NCBI GenBank assembly: GCA_001799225.1 | Contig: MGTA01000099.1 | Span: 1-8,307 of the forward strand | From: Deltaproteobacteria bacterium RIFOXYD12_FULL_50_9 | Lineage (GTDB): Bacteria > Desulfobacterota > Desulfobulbia > Desulfobulbales > CALZHT01 | Length of the DNA stretch: 8,307 nt | Reading direction: 5' to 3' | Shown here: positions 1 through 5,184 of the stretch, in pieces | How positions within the stretch are numbered: position 1 is the stretch's first letter | How the letters are laid out: every line of letters begins with the position of its first letter | Position numbers and translations under genes: made by a program | The notes under the pieces: model-generated | What the model was told of the DNA's origin: nothing | Databases searched by the model: none | Seen by the model: the letters and a program-made list of their open reading frames with translations, nothing else

Positions 1-18
1 CTTTGGATTATGATTCAT
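1..18 (-). CDS. brnA: BrnA-type antitoxin, N-terminal six codons only
   Basis: An ATG at 18-16 opens a frame that runs off the left edge and reads MNHNPK. A GAGAGG Shine-Dalgarno-like stretch lies about 8 bases upstream. The start overlaps the end of the BrnT fragment (stop at 10-8) by 11 bases, the close toxin-to-antitoxin coupling expected of brnTA operons. BrnA proteins neutralise the BrnT ribonuclease and repress their own operon through a ribbon-helix-helix-type domain, and many family members start with a similar Met-Asn-x-Asn-Pro-Lys motif. The call rests mainly on the BrnT tail just upstream plus this short N-terminus, so it is an inference from context. Whether the rest of the gene is intact cannot be seen. 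Confidence 0.55.
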
Positions 19-142
19 ATTGACGGACCTCTCTTGGCGTTACTGACCTCGCAGTGATGATTCGGATGTGCTTGTTTCGTTCGGCACAGGCCCCAACAAG
101 AAGCCGCCCGGCTTCACTGCGACCAATAGGAAGAAAAGGGAA
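8..142 (-). pseudogene. brnT: 5'-truncated BrnT-family (DUF497) toxin remnant
   Basis: This frame has no start codon. It encodes about 44 residues containing IGRSEAGRLLV, then HIRIITARSVTPREVRQYE, then a TAA stop. That pattern (IGxSxxGRLLV, then IRIISAR, then TxxERxxYE) is the C-terminal half of the BrnT ribonuclease fold, a RelE-like toxin normally about 90-95 residues long. The N-terminal half, with the usual WDxxKxxxNxxKHGV-type motif, is missing. The frame instead runs into the 3' end of the upstream antidote gene, which stops at 156. BrnT has therefore probably been cut by insertion or recombination that brought in the neighbouring toxin-antitoxin pair. The remnant should be inactive. 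The right boundary is approximate; homology is clear only from about position 127 leftwards. Confidence 0.65.
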
Positions 143-152
143 CTCTCCCTTC
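131..152 (-). terminator. weak hairpin with T-rich tail after the antidote gene
   Basis: On the minus strand, just after the antidote stop codon, AAGGGA-GAGT-TCCCTT forms a 6-bp stem with a 4-base loop (136-151), followed by TTTCTT. Position and T-rich tail fit a weak intrinsic terminator for the upstream toxin-antitoxin operon. The same bases fall at the start of the BrnT remnant, so the hairpin could be incidental, and the stem is short. Confidence 0.3.
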
Positions 153-155
153 CCC

Positions 156-467
156 CTATGCTGCCGATACCGTCTTGTCCGGCTGTATGGTCATTTTCAA
201 CCCCATTCCATGAAGGATGGAAAGCAGGTTGGACAGCGCCGGATTGCCACGGGGGGAAAGCATACGGTACAGACTTTCTCTCTTCACATGCGCCTTTTCG
301 GCAACAGCGGCCATACCACCCTCTGCCTCTGCTATATTGCGGAGCGCCAAAAGCAAGGCGTCTTTATCCTCCTCTTCGATAACAGCATTAAGGTATCCGG
401 CTGCGTTTTCCGGCTCTTTAAGCCACTGAATATGTTCTGCATGATAATCGCCTGTTTTTCTTGCCAT
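156..467 (-). CDS. HI1420-type addiction module antidote (XRE/HTH antitoxin)
   Basis: This 103-residue protein is the antitoxin of a type II pair. It should bind and neutralise the toxin encoded just upstream and repress the shared promoter. The N-terminal part (about 1-35) has the family layout of DY...WL..P..A..YL..., then EEEDKDALLLALRNIAEAEGG. A helix-turn-helix follows at about 49-80 (MAAVAEKAHVKRESLYRMLS, then NPALSNLLSILHGMGL), matching the 'probable addiction module antidote protein' family (HI1420-like, TIGR02684) in length and motifs. The ATG at 467 has a good GGAGGA Shine-Dalgarno 7 bases upstream, inside the last codons of the toxin gene. Only 3 bases separate the toxin stop from this start, so translation is likely coupled. 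The gene looks intact. Confidence 0.88.
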   Translation of the reverse strand: MARKTGDYHAEHIQWLKEPENAAGYLNAVIEEEDKDALLLALRNIAEAEGGMAAVAEKAHVKRESLYRMLSPRGNPALSNLLSILHGMGLKMTIQPDKTVSAA

Positions 468-470
468 TCG

Positions 471-800
471 CTATTCCTCCCTTTGCCTTTTCCAGTAAGC
501 CTTTGCCGTCTCAATATCTCTTTGCTGTGTTGACTTATCACCACCGATCAATAATAATACAACGGTTTTTCCGCTCATTGCGTAGTAGATGCGATAGCCG
601 GGGCCGTGGTCAATTATTAATTCACTTACCCCATCTCCTACATGTTTAACTATACCGAAATTACCTAATTTTACGCGATCAAGTCGGGCGCGTATCCGGT
701 ACACGGTCATCTTGTCTCTGAGCGAATACAGCCAAACCAGAAAAGGAATCTTGCTGTTGTCGTCAATGTAGTATTCAAGGGTGTAAGGTGCTTCAATCAT
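471..800 (-). CDS. HI1419/Gp49-type RelE/HigB-like toxin
   Basis: This 109-residue protein is the toxin of the pair, with the RelE/ParE-like Gp49 fold (PF05973; HI1419-like, TIGR02683). Relatives are ribosome-dependent or free mRNA endonucleases. Family hallmarks are visible in order: IPFLVWLYSLRD (18-29), RIRARLDRVKLGNFG (35-49), HVGDGVSELIIDHGPGYRIYY (53-73) and VLLLIGGDKSTQQRDIETAKAYW (81-103). The conserved basic and aromatic residues near GPGYRIYY are present, so I expect activity. The toxin gene comes first and the antidote second, as in HI1419-HI1420 and higBA. No Shine-Dalgarno precedes the ATG at 800, and the promoter at 806-834 places transcription start at about the ATG, suggesting a leaderless message. 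Confidence 0.88.
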   Translation of the reverse strand: MIEAPYTLEYYIDDNSKIPFLVWLYSLRDKMTVYRIRARLDRVKLGNFGIVKHVGDGVSELIIDHGPGYRIYYAMSGKTVVLLLIGGDKSTQQRDIETAKAYWKRQREE

Positions 801-805
801 GGCTA

Positions 806-834
806 ACTGTAGATTATTTGCTACAGAGTGTCAA
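806..834 (-). promoter_or_regulatory. toxin-antitoxin promoter overlapped by an inverted-repeat operator
   Basis: On the minus strand, a consensus -35 TTGACA (834-829) is followed after exactly 17 bases by TACAGT (811-806) as -10. The inverted repeat CTGTAG-N8-CTACAG (807-826) covers the spacer and most of the -10 box, which is where an autorepressing antitoxin would bind. The -10 ends only 5 bases before the toxin ATG, so the predicted start site falls at or next to the first codon. The promoter call is strong by sequence; the operator role is inferred from position and symmetry. Confidence 0.7.
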
Positions 835-843
835 GACGATTAG

Positions 844-892
844 GTATTCGCAATACAATGGGCCTATTTTACCCAAATATATTTGGCTAGGC
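844..892. promoter_or_regulatory. two palindromes upstream of the toxin-antitoxin promoter
   Basis: GTATT-CGC-AATAC (844-856) lies about 10 bp upstream of the -35 box. Next to it is a perfect 14-bp palindrome CCAAATATATTTGG (873-886), nested inside GCCTA (862-866) and TAGGC (888-892). They could be extra operator sites for the antidote or an AT-rich upstream element. They could also be a leftover terminator for the broken reading frame to the right, but no T-run follows. The symmetry is plain; the role is unknown. Confidence 0.35.
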
Positions 893-956
893 TTTTATTT
901 CGCATGGGCACGATGAACCAGTGACCACCATATGCAACTGATATTCTTGAAAATAG

Positions 957-1309
957 TTATCTGCTCTTTAGCTGTAACCTTGGCTGTCTACATAGATTGG
1001 ATTGCCAAAACGGGAGCGGCTGATGGTTAGTGCTAATCAGCATAAAGGTTAATTTGCACTGTGAACGTGCACTCGGTTGAGTCAATACATTGAGGATGTG
1101 GTCCGCGTCTTCGTCTGTGCCGCCTTGACGGAACCATTTTTTGATTGTCTGGCCGTTAATTACTTTGCCGAGTTTATCAGGGTTTCCAGAGAGATCATTT
1201 GCTTCGAGCCATTTCGTAAAAACTAAAGATTGATCTGTAGCCTGCTCGTTAATTTGGGGATGAATATTGTATTCATCATAAGCTATTGCCTGAGAAATCC
1301 AACAGAATT
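957..1309 (-). pseudogene. start-less 117-codon reading frame, gene debris of unknown family
   Basis: A frame open for 117 codons ends at TAA (959-957). It has no ATG before codon 90, and upstream it runs straight into the palindromic repeat beginning at 1310. The first 75 or so residues look like real protein: polar, acidic and Trp-containing, including AYDEYNIHPQINEQ, then VFTKWLEANDLSGNPDKLGK, then TIKKWFRQGGTDEDADHIL. After about residue 76 the translation becomes rich in Gln, Pro, Cys and Arg, as if a frameshift had occurred. I do not recognise the family. The likeliest reading is the middle or end of a gene whose 5' part was separated or lost where the repeat sits. A short frame on the far side of the repeat (1407-1511) could be part of the same gene. 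Confidence 0.45.
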
Positions 1310-1425
1310 GTAGGTTGGGTTGAGCACCGCGAAACCCAACAAATTTGTGCCGACAAACAGATCATGCTGCTATTTATCAATGCTGATAAACGTTGGGTTT
1401 CGTCCCTCAACCCAACCTACCAACT
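1310..1425. repeat. 111-bp palindromic (MITE/REP-like) repeat, copy 1
   Basis: The element starts GTAGGTTGGGTTGAG and ends with the complementary CTCAACCCAACCTAC at 1420; both copies in the window share 5 more bases, CAACT. Just inside the ends, each arm carries a second complementary block (CGAAACCCAAC on the left, GTTGGGTTTCG on the right). Each arm can therefore fold alone (GTTGGGTT with AACCCAAC) or pair with the other arm. The centre holds TTATCA-ATGC-TGATAA. Copy 2 at 2202 differs at one base (1349 G versus 2241 A). No transposase is encoded, so this fits a non-autonomous repeat of the REP/BIME or MITE kind. No clear target duplication is visible. Confidence 0.85.
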
Positions 1426-1511
1426 TCAAACAGATAAACCTCGACACGGGAACCTTCGCGCTCAGTGATCTCTATAGTGGCCGGGGACTTTGAATTGAAA
1501 AGGTTCTTGCG
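1407..1511 (-). pseudogene. short open frame ending inside repeat copy 1, possible gene debris
   Basis: Between an upstream TAG (1514-1512) and a TGA supplied by the repeat itself (1409-1407), 34 codons read without a start. They include SPATIEITEREGSRVEVYLF, which has the composition of an amphipathic beta-strand segment and protein-like codon use. The last few codons are repeat sequence. This could be the upstream part of the gene whose remainder lies at 957-1309, split by the repeat. A competing overlapping frame (1462-1575, minus, ATG start, 37 codons, containing CPTVDETYGALQIISCLAQE) also looks somewhat protein-like, so at most one is genuine unless a frameshift joins them. The family is unknown and support is weak. 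Confidence 0.3.
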
Positions 1512-1591
1512 CTAGGCAACTTATAATCTGAAGAGCCCCATAGGTTTCATCAACCGTTGGACACGATGAATCCATGCCAAACCTACGCAAC

Positions 1592-1840
1592 TCAAGAGGG
1601 AAAAAAAGCCTTGAGGATCAATGCGACGATGCCGCCCATCACCAAGCCCACCATCCATTTAAGCACAAGCAGCTCACGCTCCAAACGGTTGATGTCGGAT
1701 CTAGTCGCCAACTGTGAGTCCATTGCTTCGGAAAAAGCATCCACCAAGGCTTCGGCTTCCGCCTTAGCCTGTTCGGCAGGCACTCCCGCTGCTTTCAGTC
1801 TTTCAACGAACTTCAGAGTATCGAAAGTGATTGTAGTCAT
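1592..1840 (-). CDS. small DUF1640/CCDC90-like coiled-coil protein with C-terminal membrane anchor
   Basis: This 82-residue protein begins MTTITFDTLKFVERLKAAGVPAEQAKAEAEAL, the typical opening of bacterial DUF1640-type proteins (TFDTxxxxxxLxxAGxxxxQAEA). A helical, charged segment follows (about 20-57, with SDINRLERELLVLK), and then a single hydrophobic helix (about 60-78, WMVGLVMGGIVALILKAFF) ends the protein. Such proteins are small, membrane-tethered coiled coils of unclear function; many occur near phage or toxin-antitoxin genes, and eukaryotic relatives include the CCDC90/MCUR1 family. The gene stands alone between two palindromic repeats. No clear Shine-Dalgarno precedes the ATG at 1840. 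The run of T at the 3' end codes for Phe-Phe. Family is fairly sure; function is not known. Confidence 0.75.
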   Translation of the reverse strand: MTTITFDTLKFVERLKAAGVPAEQAKAEAEALVDAFSEAMDSQLATRSDINRLERELLVLKWMVGLVMGGIVALILKAFFPS

Positions 1841-2054
1841 GGGAAAAACTTATCAATAGTACATCGTAAAGTCAAGAAAAGGAATTCGCCGGCGCATAGT
1901 AAAAACAATTGCGCCTCTGCAAAAGTCCCATATGGTACTATGTCAACGGAGAAATTGAGATCATTGAAAAATTTTCGGCTATCCGGACAATTGCGACATC
2001 TCCGGGGCTATTGTAAAAATAGAAACGTGACCGCACCTTGCAACCAAAATAAAA
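1841..2054. other. AT-rich intergenic stretch, upstream of the DUF1640-like gene
   Basis: I see no convincing coding frame here on either strand. It should hold the promoter of the minus-strand coiled-coil gene. TTGACA at about 1934-1939 and TTGACT nearer the gene occur on the minus strand, but neither has a good -10 box at proper spacing, so I do not call a promoter. Confidence 0.5.
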
Positions 2055-2201
2055 TTACCAAACGACTTTATCAATTCTTGTGCTTAAAACCCAATGGTTA
2101 TCGTCAACGATTGGGTTATTGGCGATATAGGCCCCAATCATAGTATCCAGTTCATCTTTTAAGCCGAGATTGTCATGCAACTGCCAAGGGTTTAGGGTTC
2201 C
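2055..2201 (-). pseudogene. start-less 48-codon fragment abutting repeat copy 2
   Basis: A frame of 48 codons ending at TAA (2057-2055) reads plausible protein, including WQLHDNLGLKDELDTMIGAY, then IANNPIVDDNHWVLSTRIDK, and ends VVW. It has no usual start after the repeat. Upstream it continues in frame into the repeat at 2202, where only GTG or TTG could serve (giving a chimeric ...VLNPTYG N-terminus). It is probably the 3' end of a gene whose beginning was removed or displaced at the repeat junction. The family is not recognised. The hairpin AACCCAAT-N14-ATTGGGTT (2088-2117) lies inside it. Confidence 0.4.
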
Positions 2202-2317
2202 GTAGGTTGGGTTGAGCACCGCGAAACCCAACAAATTTGTACCGACAAACAGATCATGCTGCTATTTATCAATGCTGATAAACGTTGGGTTTCGTCCCTC
2301 AACCCAACCTACCAACT
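2202..2317. repeat. 111-bp palindromic (MITE/REP-like) repeat, copy 2
   Basis: The same element as at 1310-1425, in the same orientation and with one base change (A at 2241). It begins GTAGGTTGGGTTGAG, ends CTCAACCCAACCTAC at 2312, and shares the trailing CAACT. It lies just downstream of the lipoprotein gene, and its left end abuts a truncated minus-strand frame, as copy 1 does. Near-identity suggests recent spread or gene conversion. The two copies flank a segment of about 780 bp containing the DUF1640-like gene. Confidence 0.85.
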
Positions 2318-2364
2318 CATAAAAATAGAAAGAATAATATTCTTCACAATCTCGTTCTCCAATT

Positions 2365-2943
2365 TTATGGTCGTGGCCAAGGTTCAATTCCAAGTTTATT
2401 GCACTCAACGTTGCGCAATTCAAAAAGATTTTGCCATTTTTTCAAGGGGATCTCTGTGGTAAATGTTGCATTGCTGCTAACATTTTTTGCTCTCTCCTCC
2501 CTTGTCTTCAACTTCGGCAGGATGACAGTGAAATGCTCATCATCAGGCATACCGTTGTTGTTATACTCGTACGCCTTCCATTTGCTGAGGTCACTTGCTA
2601 TATGACCTGGGAAGGCGCCATAGCCTGGCTTAAAAACAATGGCATGCGCAACTTTATCCCACCAACTTACCGGCCTAAATGACCAAACCCTATGAGAGGG
2701 TATAGTAAATTCACCAGCCTTATCAGTCATTACTTCTAAAGCGTCTGCAAATACTGAAACCGGGCCTCCTGGGGTTGGGTATTCCGTAAAAATTCGTAAA
2801 AACACCACCGCGCCTTCCAGAGGTTCATTTGTCTCTTTATCCACCACCTGGCCCATGTACGGACCGTACTGATGGGTTATGGCGCAGCCGGAGATTAGCA
2901 ACAATGCCAAAACCGAAAAGATTATCTTGCAAACAACTTTCAT
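2365..2943 (-). CDS. lipoprotein with carboxypeptidase-regulatory-like fold
   Basis: This is a 192-residue secreted lipoprotein. The signal peptide MKVVCKIIFSVLALLLISGC ends in a lipobox (LISGC), so Cys20 should be acylated and the protein anchored to a membrane, probably on the periplasmic or outer face. From about residue 26, the sequence YMGQVVDKETNEPLEGAVVF is the signature of the carboxypeptidase-regulatory-like (transthyretin-type) beta-sandwich, with later strands around AGEFTIPSHRVW and AIVFKPGYG. The rest is not recognised. I chose the ATG at 2943, preceded by AGGGG, over an in-frame ATG 12 codons earlier, because only the later one starts the signal peptide cleanly. It lies 14 bases after the upstream gene's stop, so the two are likely co-transcribed. 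No catalytic motif is seen; a structural or scaffolding role is inferred. Confidence 0.75.
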   Translation of the reverse strand: MKVVCKIIFSVLALLLISGCAITHQYGPYMGQVVDKETNEPLEGAVVFLRIFTEYPTPGGPVSVFADALEVMTDKAGEFTIPSHRVWSFRPVSWWDKVAHAIVFKPGYGAFPGHIASDLSKWKAYEYNNNGMPDDEHFTVILPKLKTREERAKNVSSNATFTTEIPLKKWQNLFELRNVECNKLGIEPWPRP

Positions 2944-2957
2944 TTTGCGCCCCTGTT

Positions 2958-4460
2958 TTAAAATTGTTCTATCCGCCAAGTGCCGTTTTCATCCTGAACA
3001 AAATAGATGTAATAGGTCAGGGTTACCGACGCACCGTTAATTATATGTTGCCGATTTATCCTGTATTTCGTCACGGTGTTGCTACTGAAAATCAGCTCAA
3101 TGCTTTGAAATTCCGTAACTATTTGCGGAAGATCTATTGCAATTGCGTTCAATGCACCTCGGTATTTCTCCTTTGAACTCTCTAGAAAATATGCCAATGC
3201 ACCTTCAATATTTCGCGCTGCCAGAGCTGTTTTCATGCCACCCCATTTAGCATTGAGCAGGGTATCGAGCGCCTCCTTATCCATTACCAGGACTGCAACG
3301 GAGTCGGCATGAACAATTCCATTCTCATCCAAGGCCTCAACAGTAAAAATGTACAATCCTGGTGTGTTTATCTGAACATCGTAGGTGTTCTCTACCACTG
3401 TCTCGGTAATGGTCGCGACAGCTGGTCCGTCATAGCTAACAACCGGTTTGCCGGAAAAAACAAAATTAGCTTCCATACGCAAGGTTGTGGCAAGCGGGGC
3501 CAGACCGGATTCAACCCCGGCTATCAATTGAATATTTTCCAGGGAATAATCGCGGCTGACGGTAATGGATTTTTCAGTTATTCTGCCAAAGGAGTCAGTC
3601 GCCTTCACAGCAAGAAGGTTATCTCCAGCAACCAGAGACACGTGGTTGGCAAAAAAACGATTGCCGGAAACCAGGGCCACCATACCATTGACCGTGATAC
3701 TTACTTCATCAGCGACCGTCGTCACTACCCCCTCGACCGTAACCCACGGCCCTGACAAAATATCCTCTTGCAACGGCGAAAGTATCTCCAGGCCGAGCTG
3801 AGTCTGGGCAAGCACTGTGACCGTGGCCCTGGCTGTGACGATACCGCCGGGGCCAGTGGCTGTGATGGTATATTCAGTGGTTTGCGCCGGAGAAACCTCT
3901 ACAAAACTCAGACCGGTTACCGGGCCGACTCCTTGATCGATTGTTATAGCGGTCGCGTTAGAACAACTAAAATACAGCGTTGTTTTTTGGCCGGCCATAA
4001 TTGTGCCCGGCACGGCTGAAATGGATACCACGGGTGGCGGAGCCGGAGTAATTGTCCAACTGCCCTTGTTTGACCAACCTGAAATCACCCCGGAGTTGTC
4101 GGTTGCCCGCATCTTGAGTGGCTTGGCCGCACTCCCGGCATACGTGTTTTTTTGGGGGATCTTCCACGTCACTGTCAGATCACTCCCGGAACCTGAGACA
4201 GTAGTCAGCTGGCAGTTAATGCTTCCCTGACTGTTCTCGAGTATTCCGGTGCTCCCCGGAGCACAACCGCCGGTTGTCGGCATTACCCCGCTATCGTTGG
4301 CCAGAGTTATTATATTCTCGTTTCGGTCATACCGCGCAAGGATCGCATTCACGGTACCGCCCCCGACCGGAACCACAAGCAGGTTAACACTCTTCAGATT
4401 CGCATAACCGTCCGCGTCGCTATAAATTGCCGTAAATGTCTGTTCAACTGCAGCAGCCAA
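2958..4460 (-). CDS. multidomain Ig-like envelope/surface protein, 5' end possibly damaged
   Basis: Five hundred residues are read from a TTG start. Domains in order: an N-terminal beta-rich region (about 6-137; TFTAIYSDADGYANLKSVNL and NSGVISGWSNKGSWTI), a Pro hinge, an Ig-like domain (about 144-217; VSISAVPGTIMAGQKTTLYF to TEYTITATGPGG), a second beta-sandwich (about 222-302; LEILSPLQEDILSGPWVTVEG to NLLAVKATDSFGRITEKSI), a PKD-like region (about 312-393), and a C-terminal alpha/beta part (about 396-500) resembling an NTF2/SnoaL-like fold and ending DENGTWRIEQF. Such architecture belongs to secreted or surface proteins, but no complete signal peptide is in frame. Codons just before the TTG read LILT, continuing into LAAAVEQ, like the end of a signal peptide, and a stop lies a few codons earlier. 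A KKLLQYLLLT segment occurs in another frame. The gene may be frameshifted. Confidence 0.65.
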   Translation of the reverse strand: MAAAVEQTFTAIYSDADGYANLKSVNLLVVPVGGGTVNAILARYDRNENIITLANDSGVMPTTGGCAPGSTGILENSQGSINCQLTTVSGSGSDLTVTWKIPQKNTYAGSAAKPLKMRATDNSGVISGWSNKGSWTITPAPPPVVSISAVPGTIMAGQKTTLYFSCSNATAITIDQGVGPVTGLSFVEVSPAQTTEYTITATGPGGIVTARATVTVLAQTQLGLEILSPLQEDILSGPWVTVEGVVTTVADEVSITVNGMVALVSGNRFFANHVSLVAGDNLLAVKATDSFGRITEKSITVSRDYSLENIQLIAGVESGLAPLATTLRMEANFVFSGKPVVSYDGPAVATITETVVENTYDVQINTPGLYIFTVEALDENGIVHADSVAVLVMDKEALDTLLNAKWGGMKTALAARNIEGALAYFLESSKEKYRGALNAIAIDLPQIVTEFQSIELIFSSNTVTKYRINRQHIINGASVTLTYYIYFVQDENGTWRIEQF

Positions 4461-4540
4461 AGTCAGTATTAATTGTCAACAATAAATACTGCAACAGTTT
4501 TTTATGAATTACATCCCTGCCCTACCATGCCGGAAGAACC

Positions 4541-4578
4541 AAACACAAAAGCCCCTTCGGCGAGGGGCTTTTGTGTTT
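4541..4578 (-). terminator. strong intrinsic terminator of the cytochrome operon
   Basis: AAACACAAAAGCCCCT (4541-4556) pairs perfectly over 16 bp with AGGGGCTTTTGTGTTT (4563-4578) around a 6-base loop. On the minus strand it lies 22 bases after the stop of the last cytochrome gene, with a GC core followed by a T-rich arm, and so should end the four-gene operon. Because the arms are A-rich and T-rich it would also work in the other direction and insulates the Ig-like gene downstream. Confidence 0.9.
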
Positions 4579-4600
4579 ACATGCTATATTTTATCAGCAG

Positions 4601-5164
4601 CTATTGCTTAGGATGGCATTTCTTGCAATGATTTATCGAGGTCACGCTGAAAGCCTTTTCACCGTTATGACAGTTGCCGCAGTACTTGCCTTTCTTCATA
4701 TCTTCCATATTGAGATGGCCCTTCTTGATCACATCCTTGCCGACCTTCATGATAAAGACCTTCGGGTGGCACTCGACGCATTTCAATTTTTCTCGCTCGG
4801 TGTGCTTCTGATGACTGAAAACCGCTGTTACCGTCGAACCTGGCACAGTCATTGAGAAATCTTGCGGAAAATGGCCGGCATGAACCATCTCCTGCATAGC
4901 TTTTGCTTTATCTTCTTTCGCCTTACCTTTTACTTTTTCAGCCTCGAAAATCGCCTTTTCAGCATCCTGAATGGCTTTTTCAGCCTCGACCAAGGCTTTT
5001 TGCGCCTGAATTTTGGCGTTGTCAGCCTCGGCCGTCGCCTTGTCAGCACTATTAACGGTTTCAGCCCTGACCAGACCGACAGATCCTGTTCCAAATACAA
5101 ATACGGCTGCAAACAGCAGAGTGGGTATCCAAAATGTTCTCTTCAGCTTTACACCTTTACACAT
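4601..5164 (-). CDS. secreted c(7)-type triheme cytochrome with N-terminal coiled coil
   Basis: A periplasmic electron carrier of 187 residues. A signal peptide (1-34, ending LVRA) is followed by a long Ala/Glu/Lys helix (about 36-93, with the recurring AEKAIQDAEKAIFEAEK pattern) predicted to be a coiled coil. The heme domain follows (about 112-187) with three CXXCH sites: CVECH (129-133), CGNCH (162-166) and CKKCH (180-184). FSHQKH (116-121) and His150 are candidate axial ligands. The GxYCGxCHNGxxAFS signature matches c(7)-type triheme domains (cytochrome c3 superfamily, TIGR04257-like). I chose the ATG at 5164, with GGGGAGG 5 bases upstream; an earlier in-frame ATG at 5188 lacks a comparable site. 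It is the last gene of the operon, 20 bases after its paralogue. The coiled coil is not a usual part of this family and may drive multimerisation or tethering. Confidence 0.88.
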   Translation of the reverse strand: MCKGVKLKRTFWIPTLLFAAVFVFGTGSVGLVRAETVNSADKATAEADNAKIQAQKALVEAEKAIQDAEKAIFEAEKVKGKAKEDKAKAMQEMVHAGHFPQDFSMTVPGSTVTAVFSHQKHTEREKLKCVECHPKVFIMKVGKDVIKKGHLNMEDMKKGKYCGNCHNGEKAFSVTSINHCKKCHPKQ

Positions 5165-5169
5165 AAAAT

Positions 5170-5176
5170 CCTCCCC
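5170..5176 (-). promoter_or_regulatory. ribosome binding site fixing the start of the coiled-coil cytochrome
   Basis: GGGGAGG on the minus strand sits 5 bases before the ATG at 5164. It decides between two in-frame ATGs eight codons apart, because the upstream ATG at 5188 immediately follows the previous gene's stop and has no equivalent site. Confidence 0.75.
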
Positions 5177-5184
5177 AATCCGAA

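Noticed and set aside
54..533. 159-codon plus-strand open frame over the toxin-antitoxin region
   Set aside because: It lies antisense to the antidote gene and the BrnT fragment, both of which have clear family motifs; its own translation is Cys/Leu/Phe/Ser-rich with no recognisable domain or ribosome site.
1591..1615. CTCAAG / CTTGAG inverted repeat with an A/T run as a terminator of the coiled-coil gene
   Set aside because: The T-run lies inside the loop and encodes the C-terminal Phe-Phe; no T-tract follows the stem on the minus strand.
2088..2117. AACCCAAT-N14-ATTGGGTT hairpin as a third copy of the dispersed repeat
   Set aside because: Only the AACCCAA core is shared, the rest of the element is absent, and it lies inside a protein-like frame (NPIVDDNHWVL).
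1310..2317. CRISPR array or composite transposon formed by the two repeats
   Set aside because: Only two copies about 780 bp apart, no spacer periodicity, no transposase between them, and no visible target duplication.
3309..3755. 148-codon plus-strand frame and neighbouring plus-strand frames inside the Ig-like gene
   Set aside because: They are antisense to a 500-codon gene with clear beta-sandwich domains and show no domain or ribosome site of their own.
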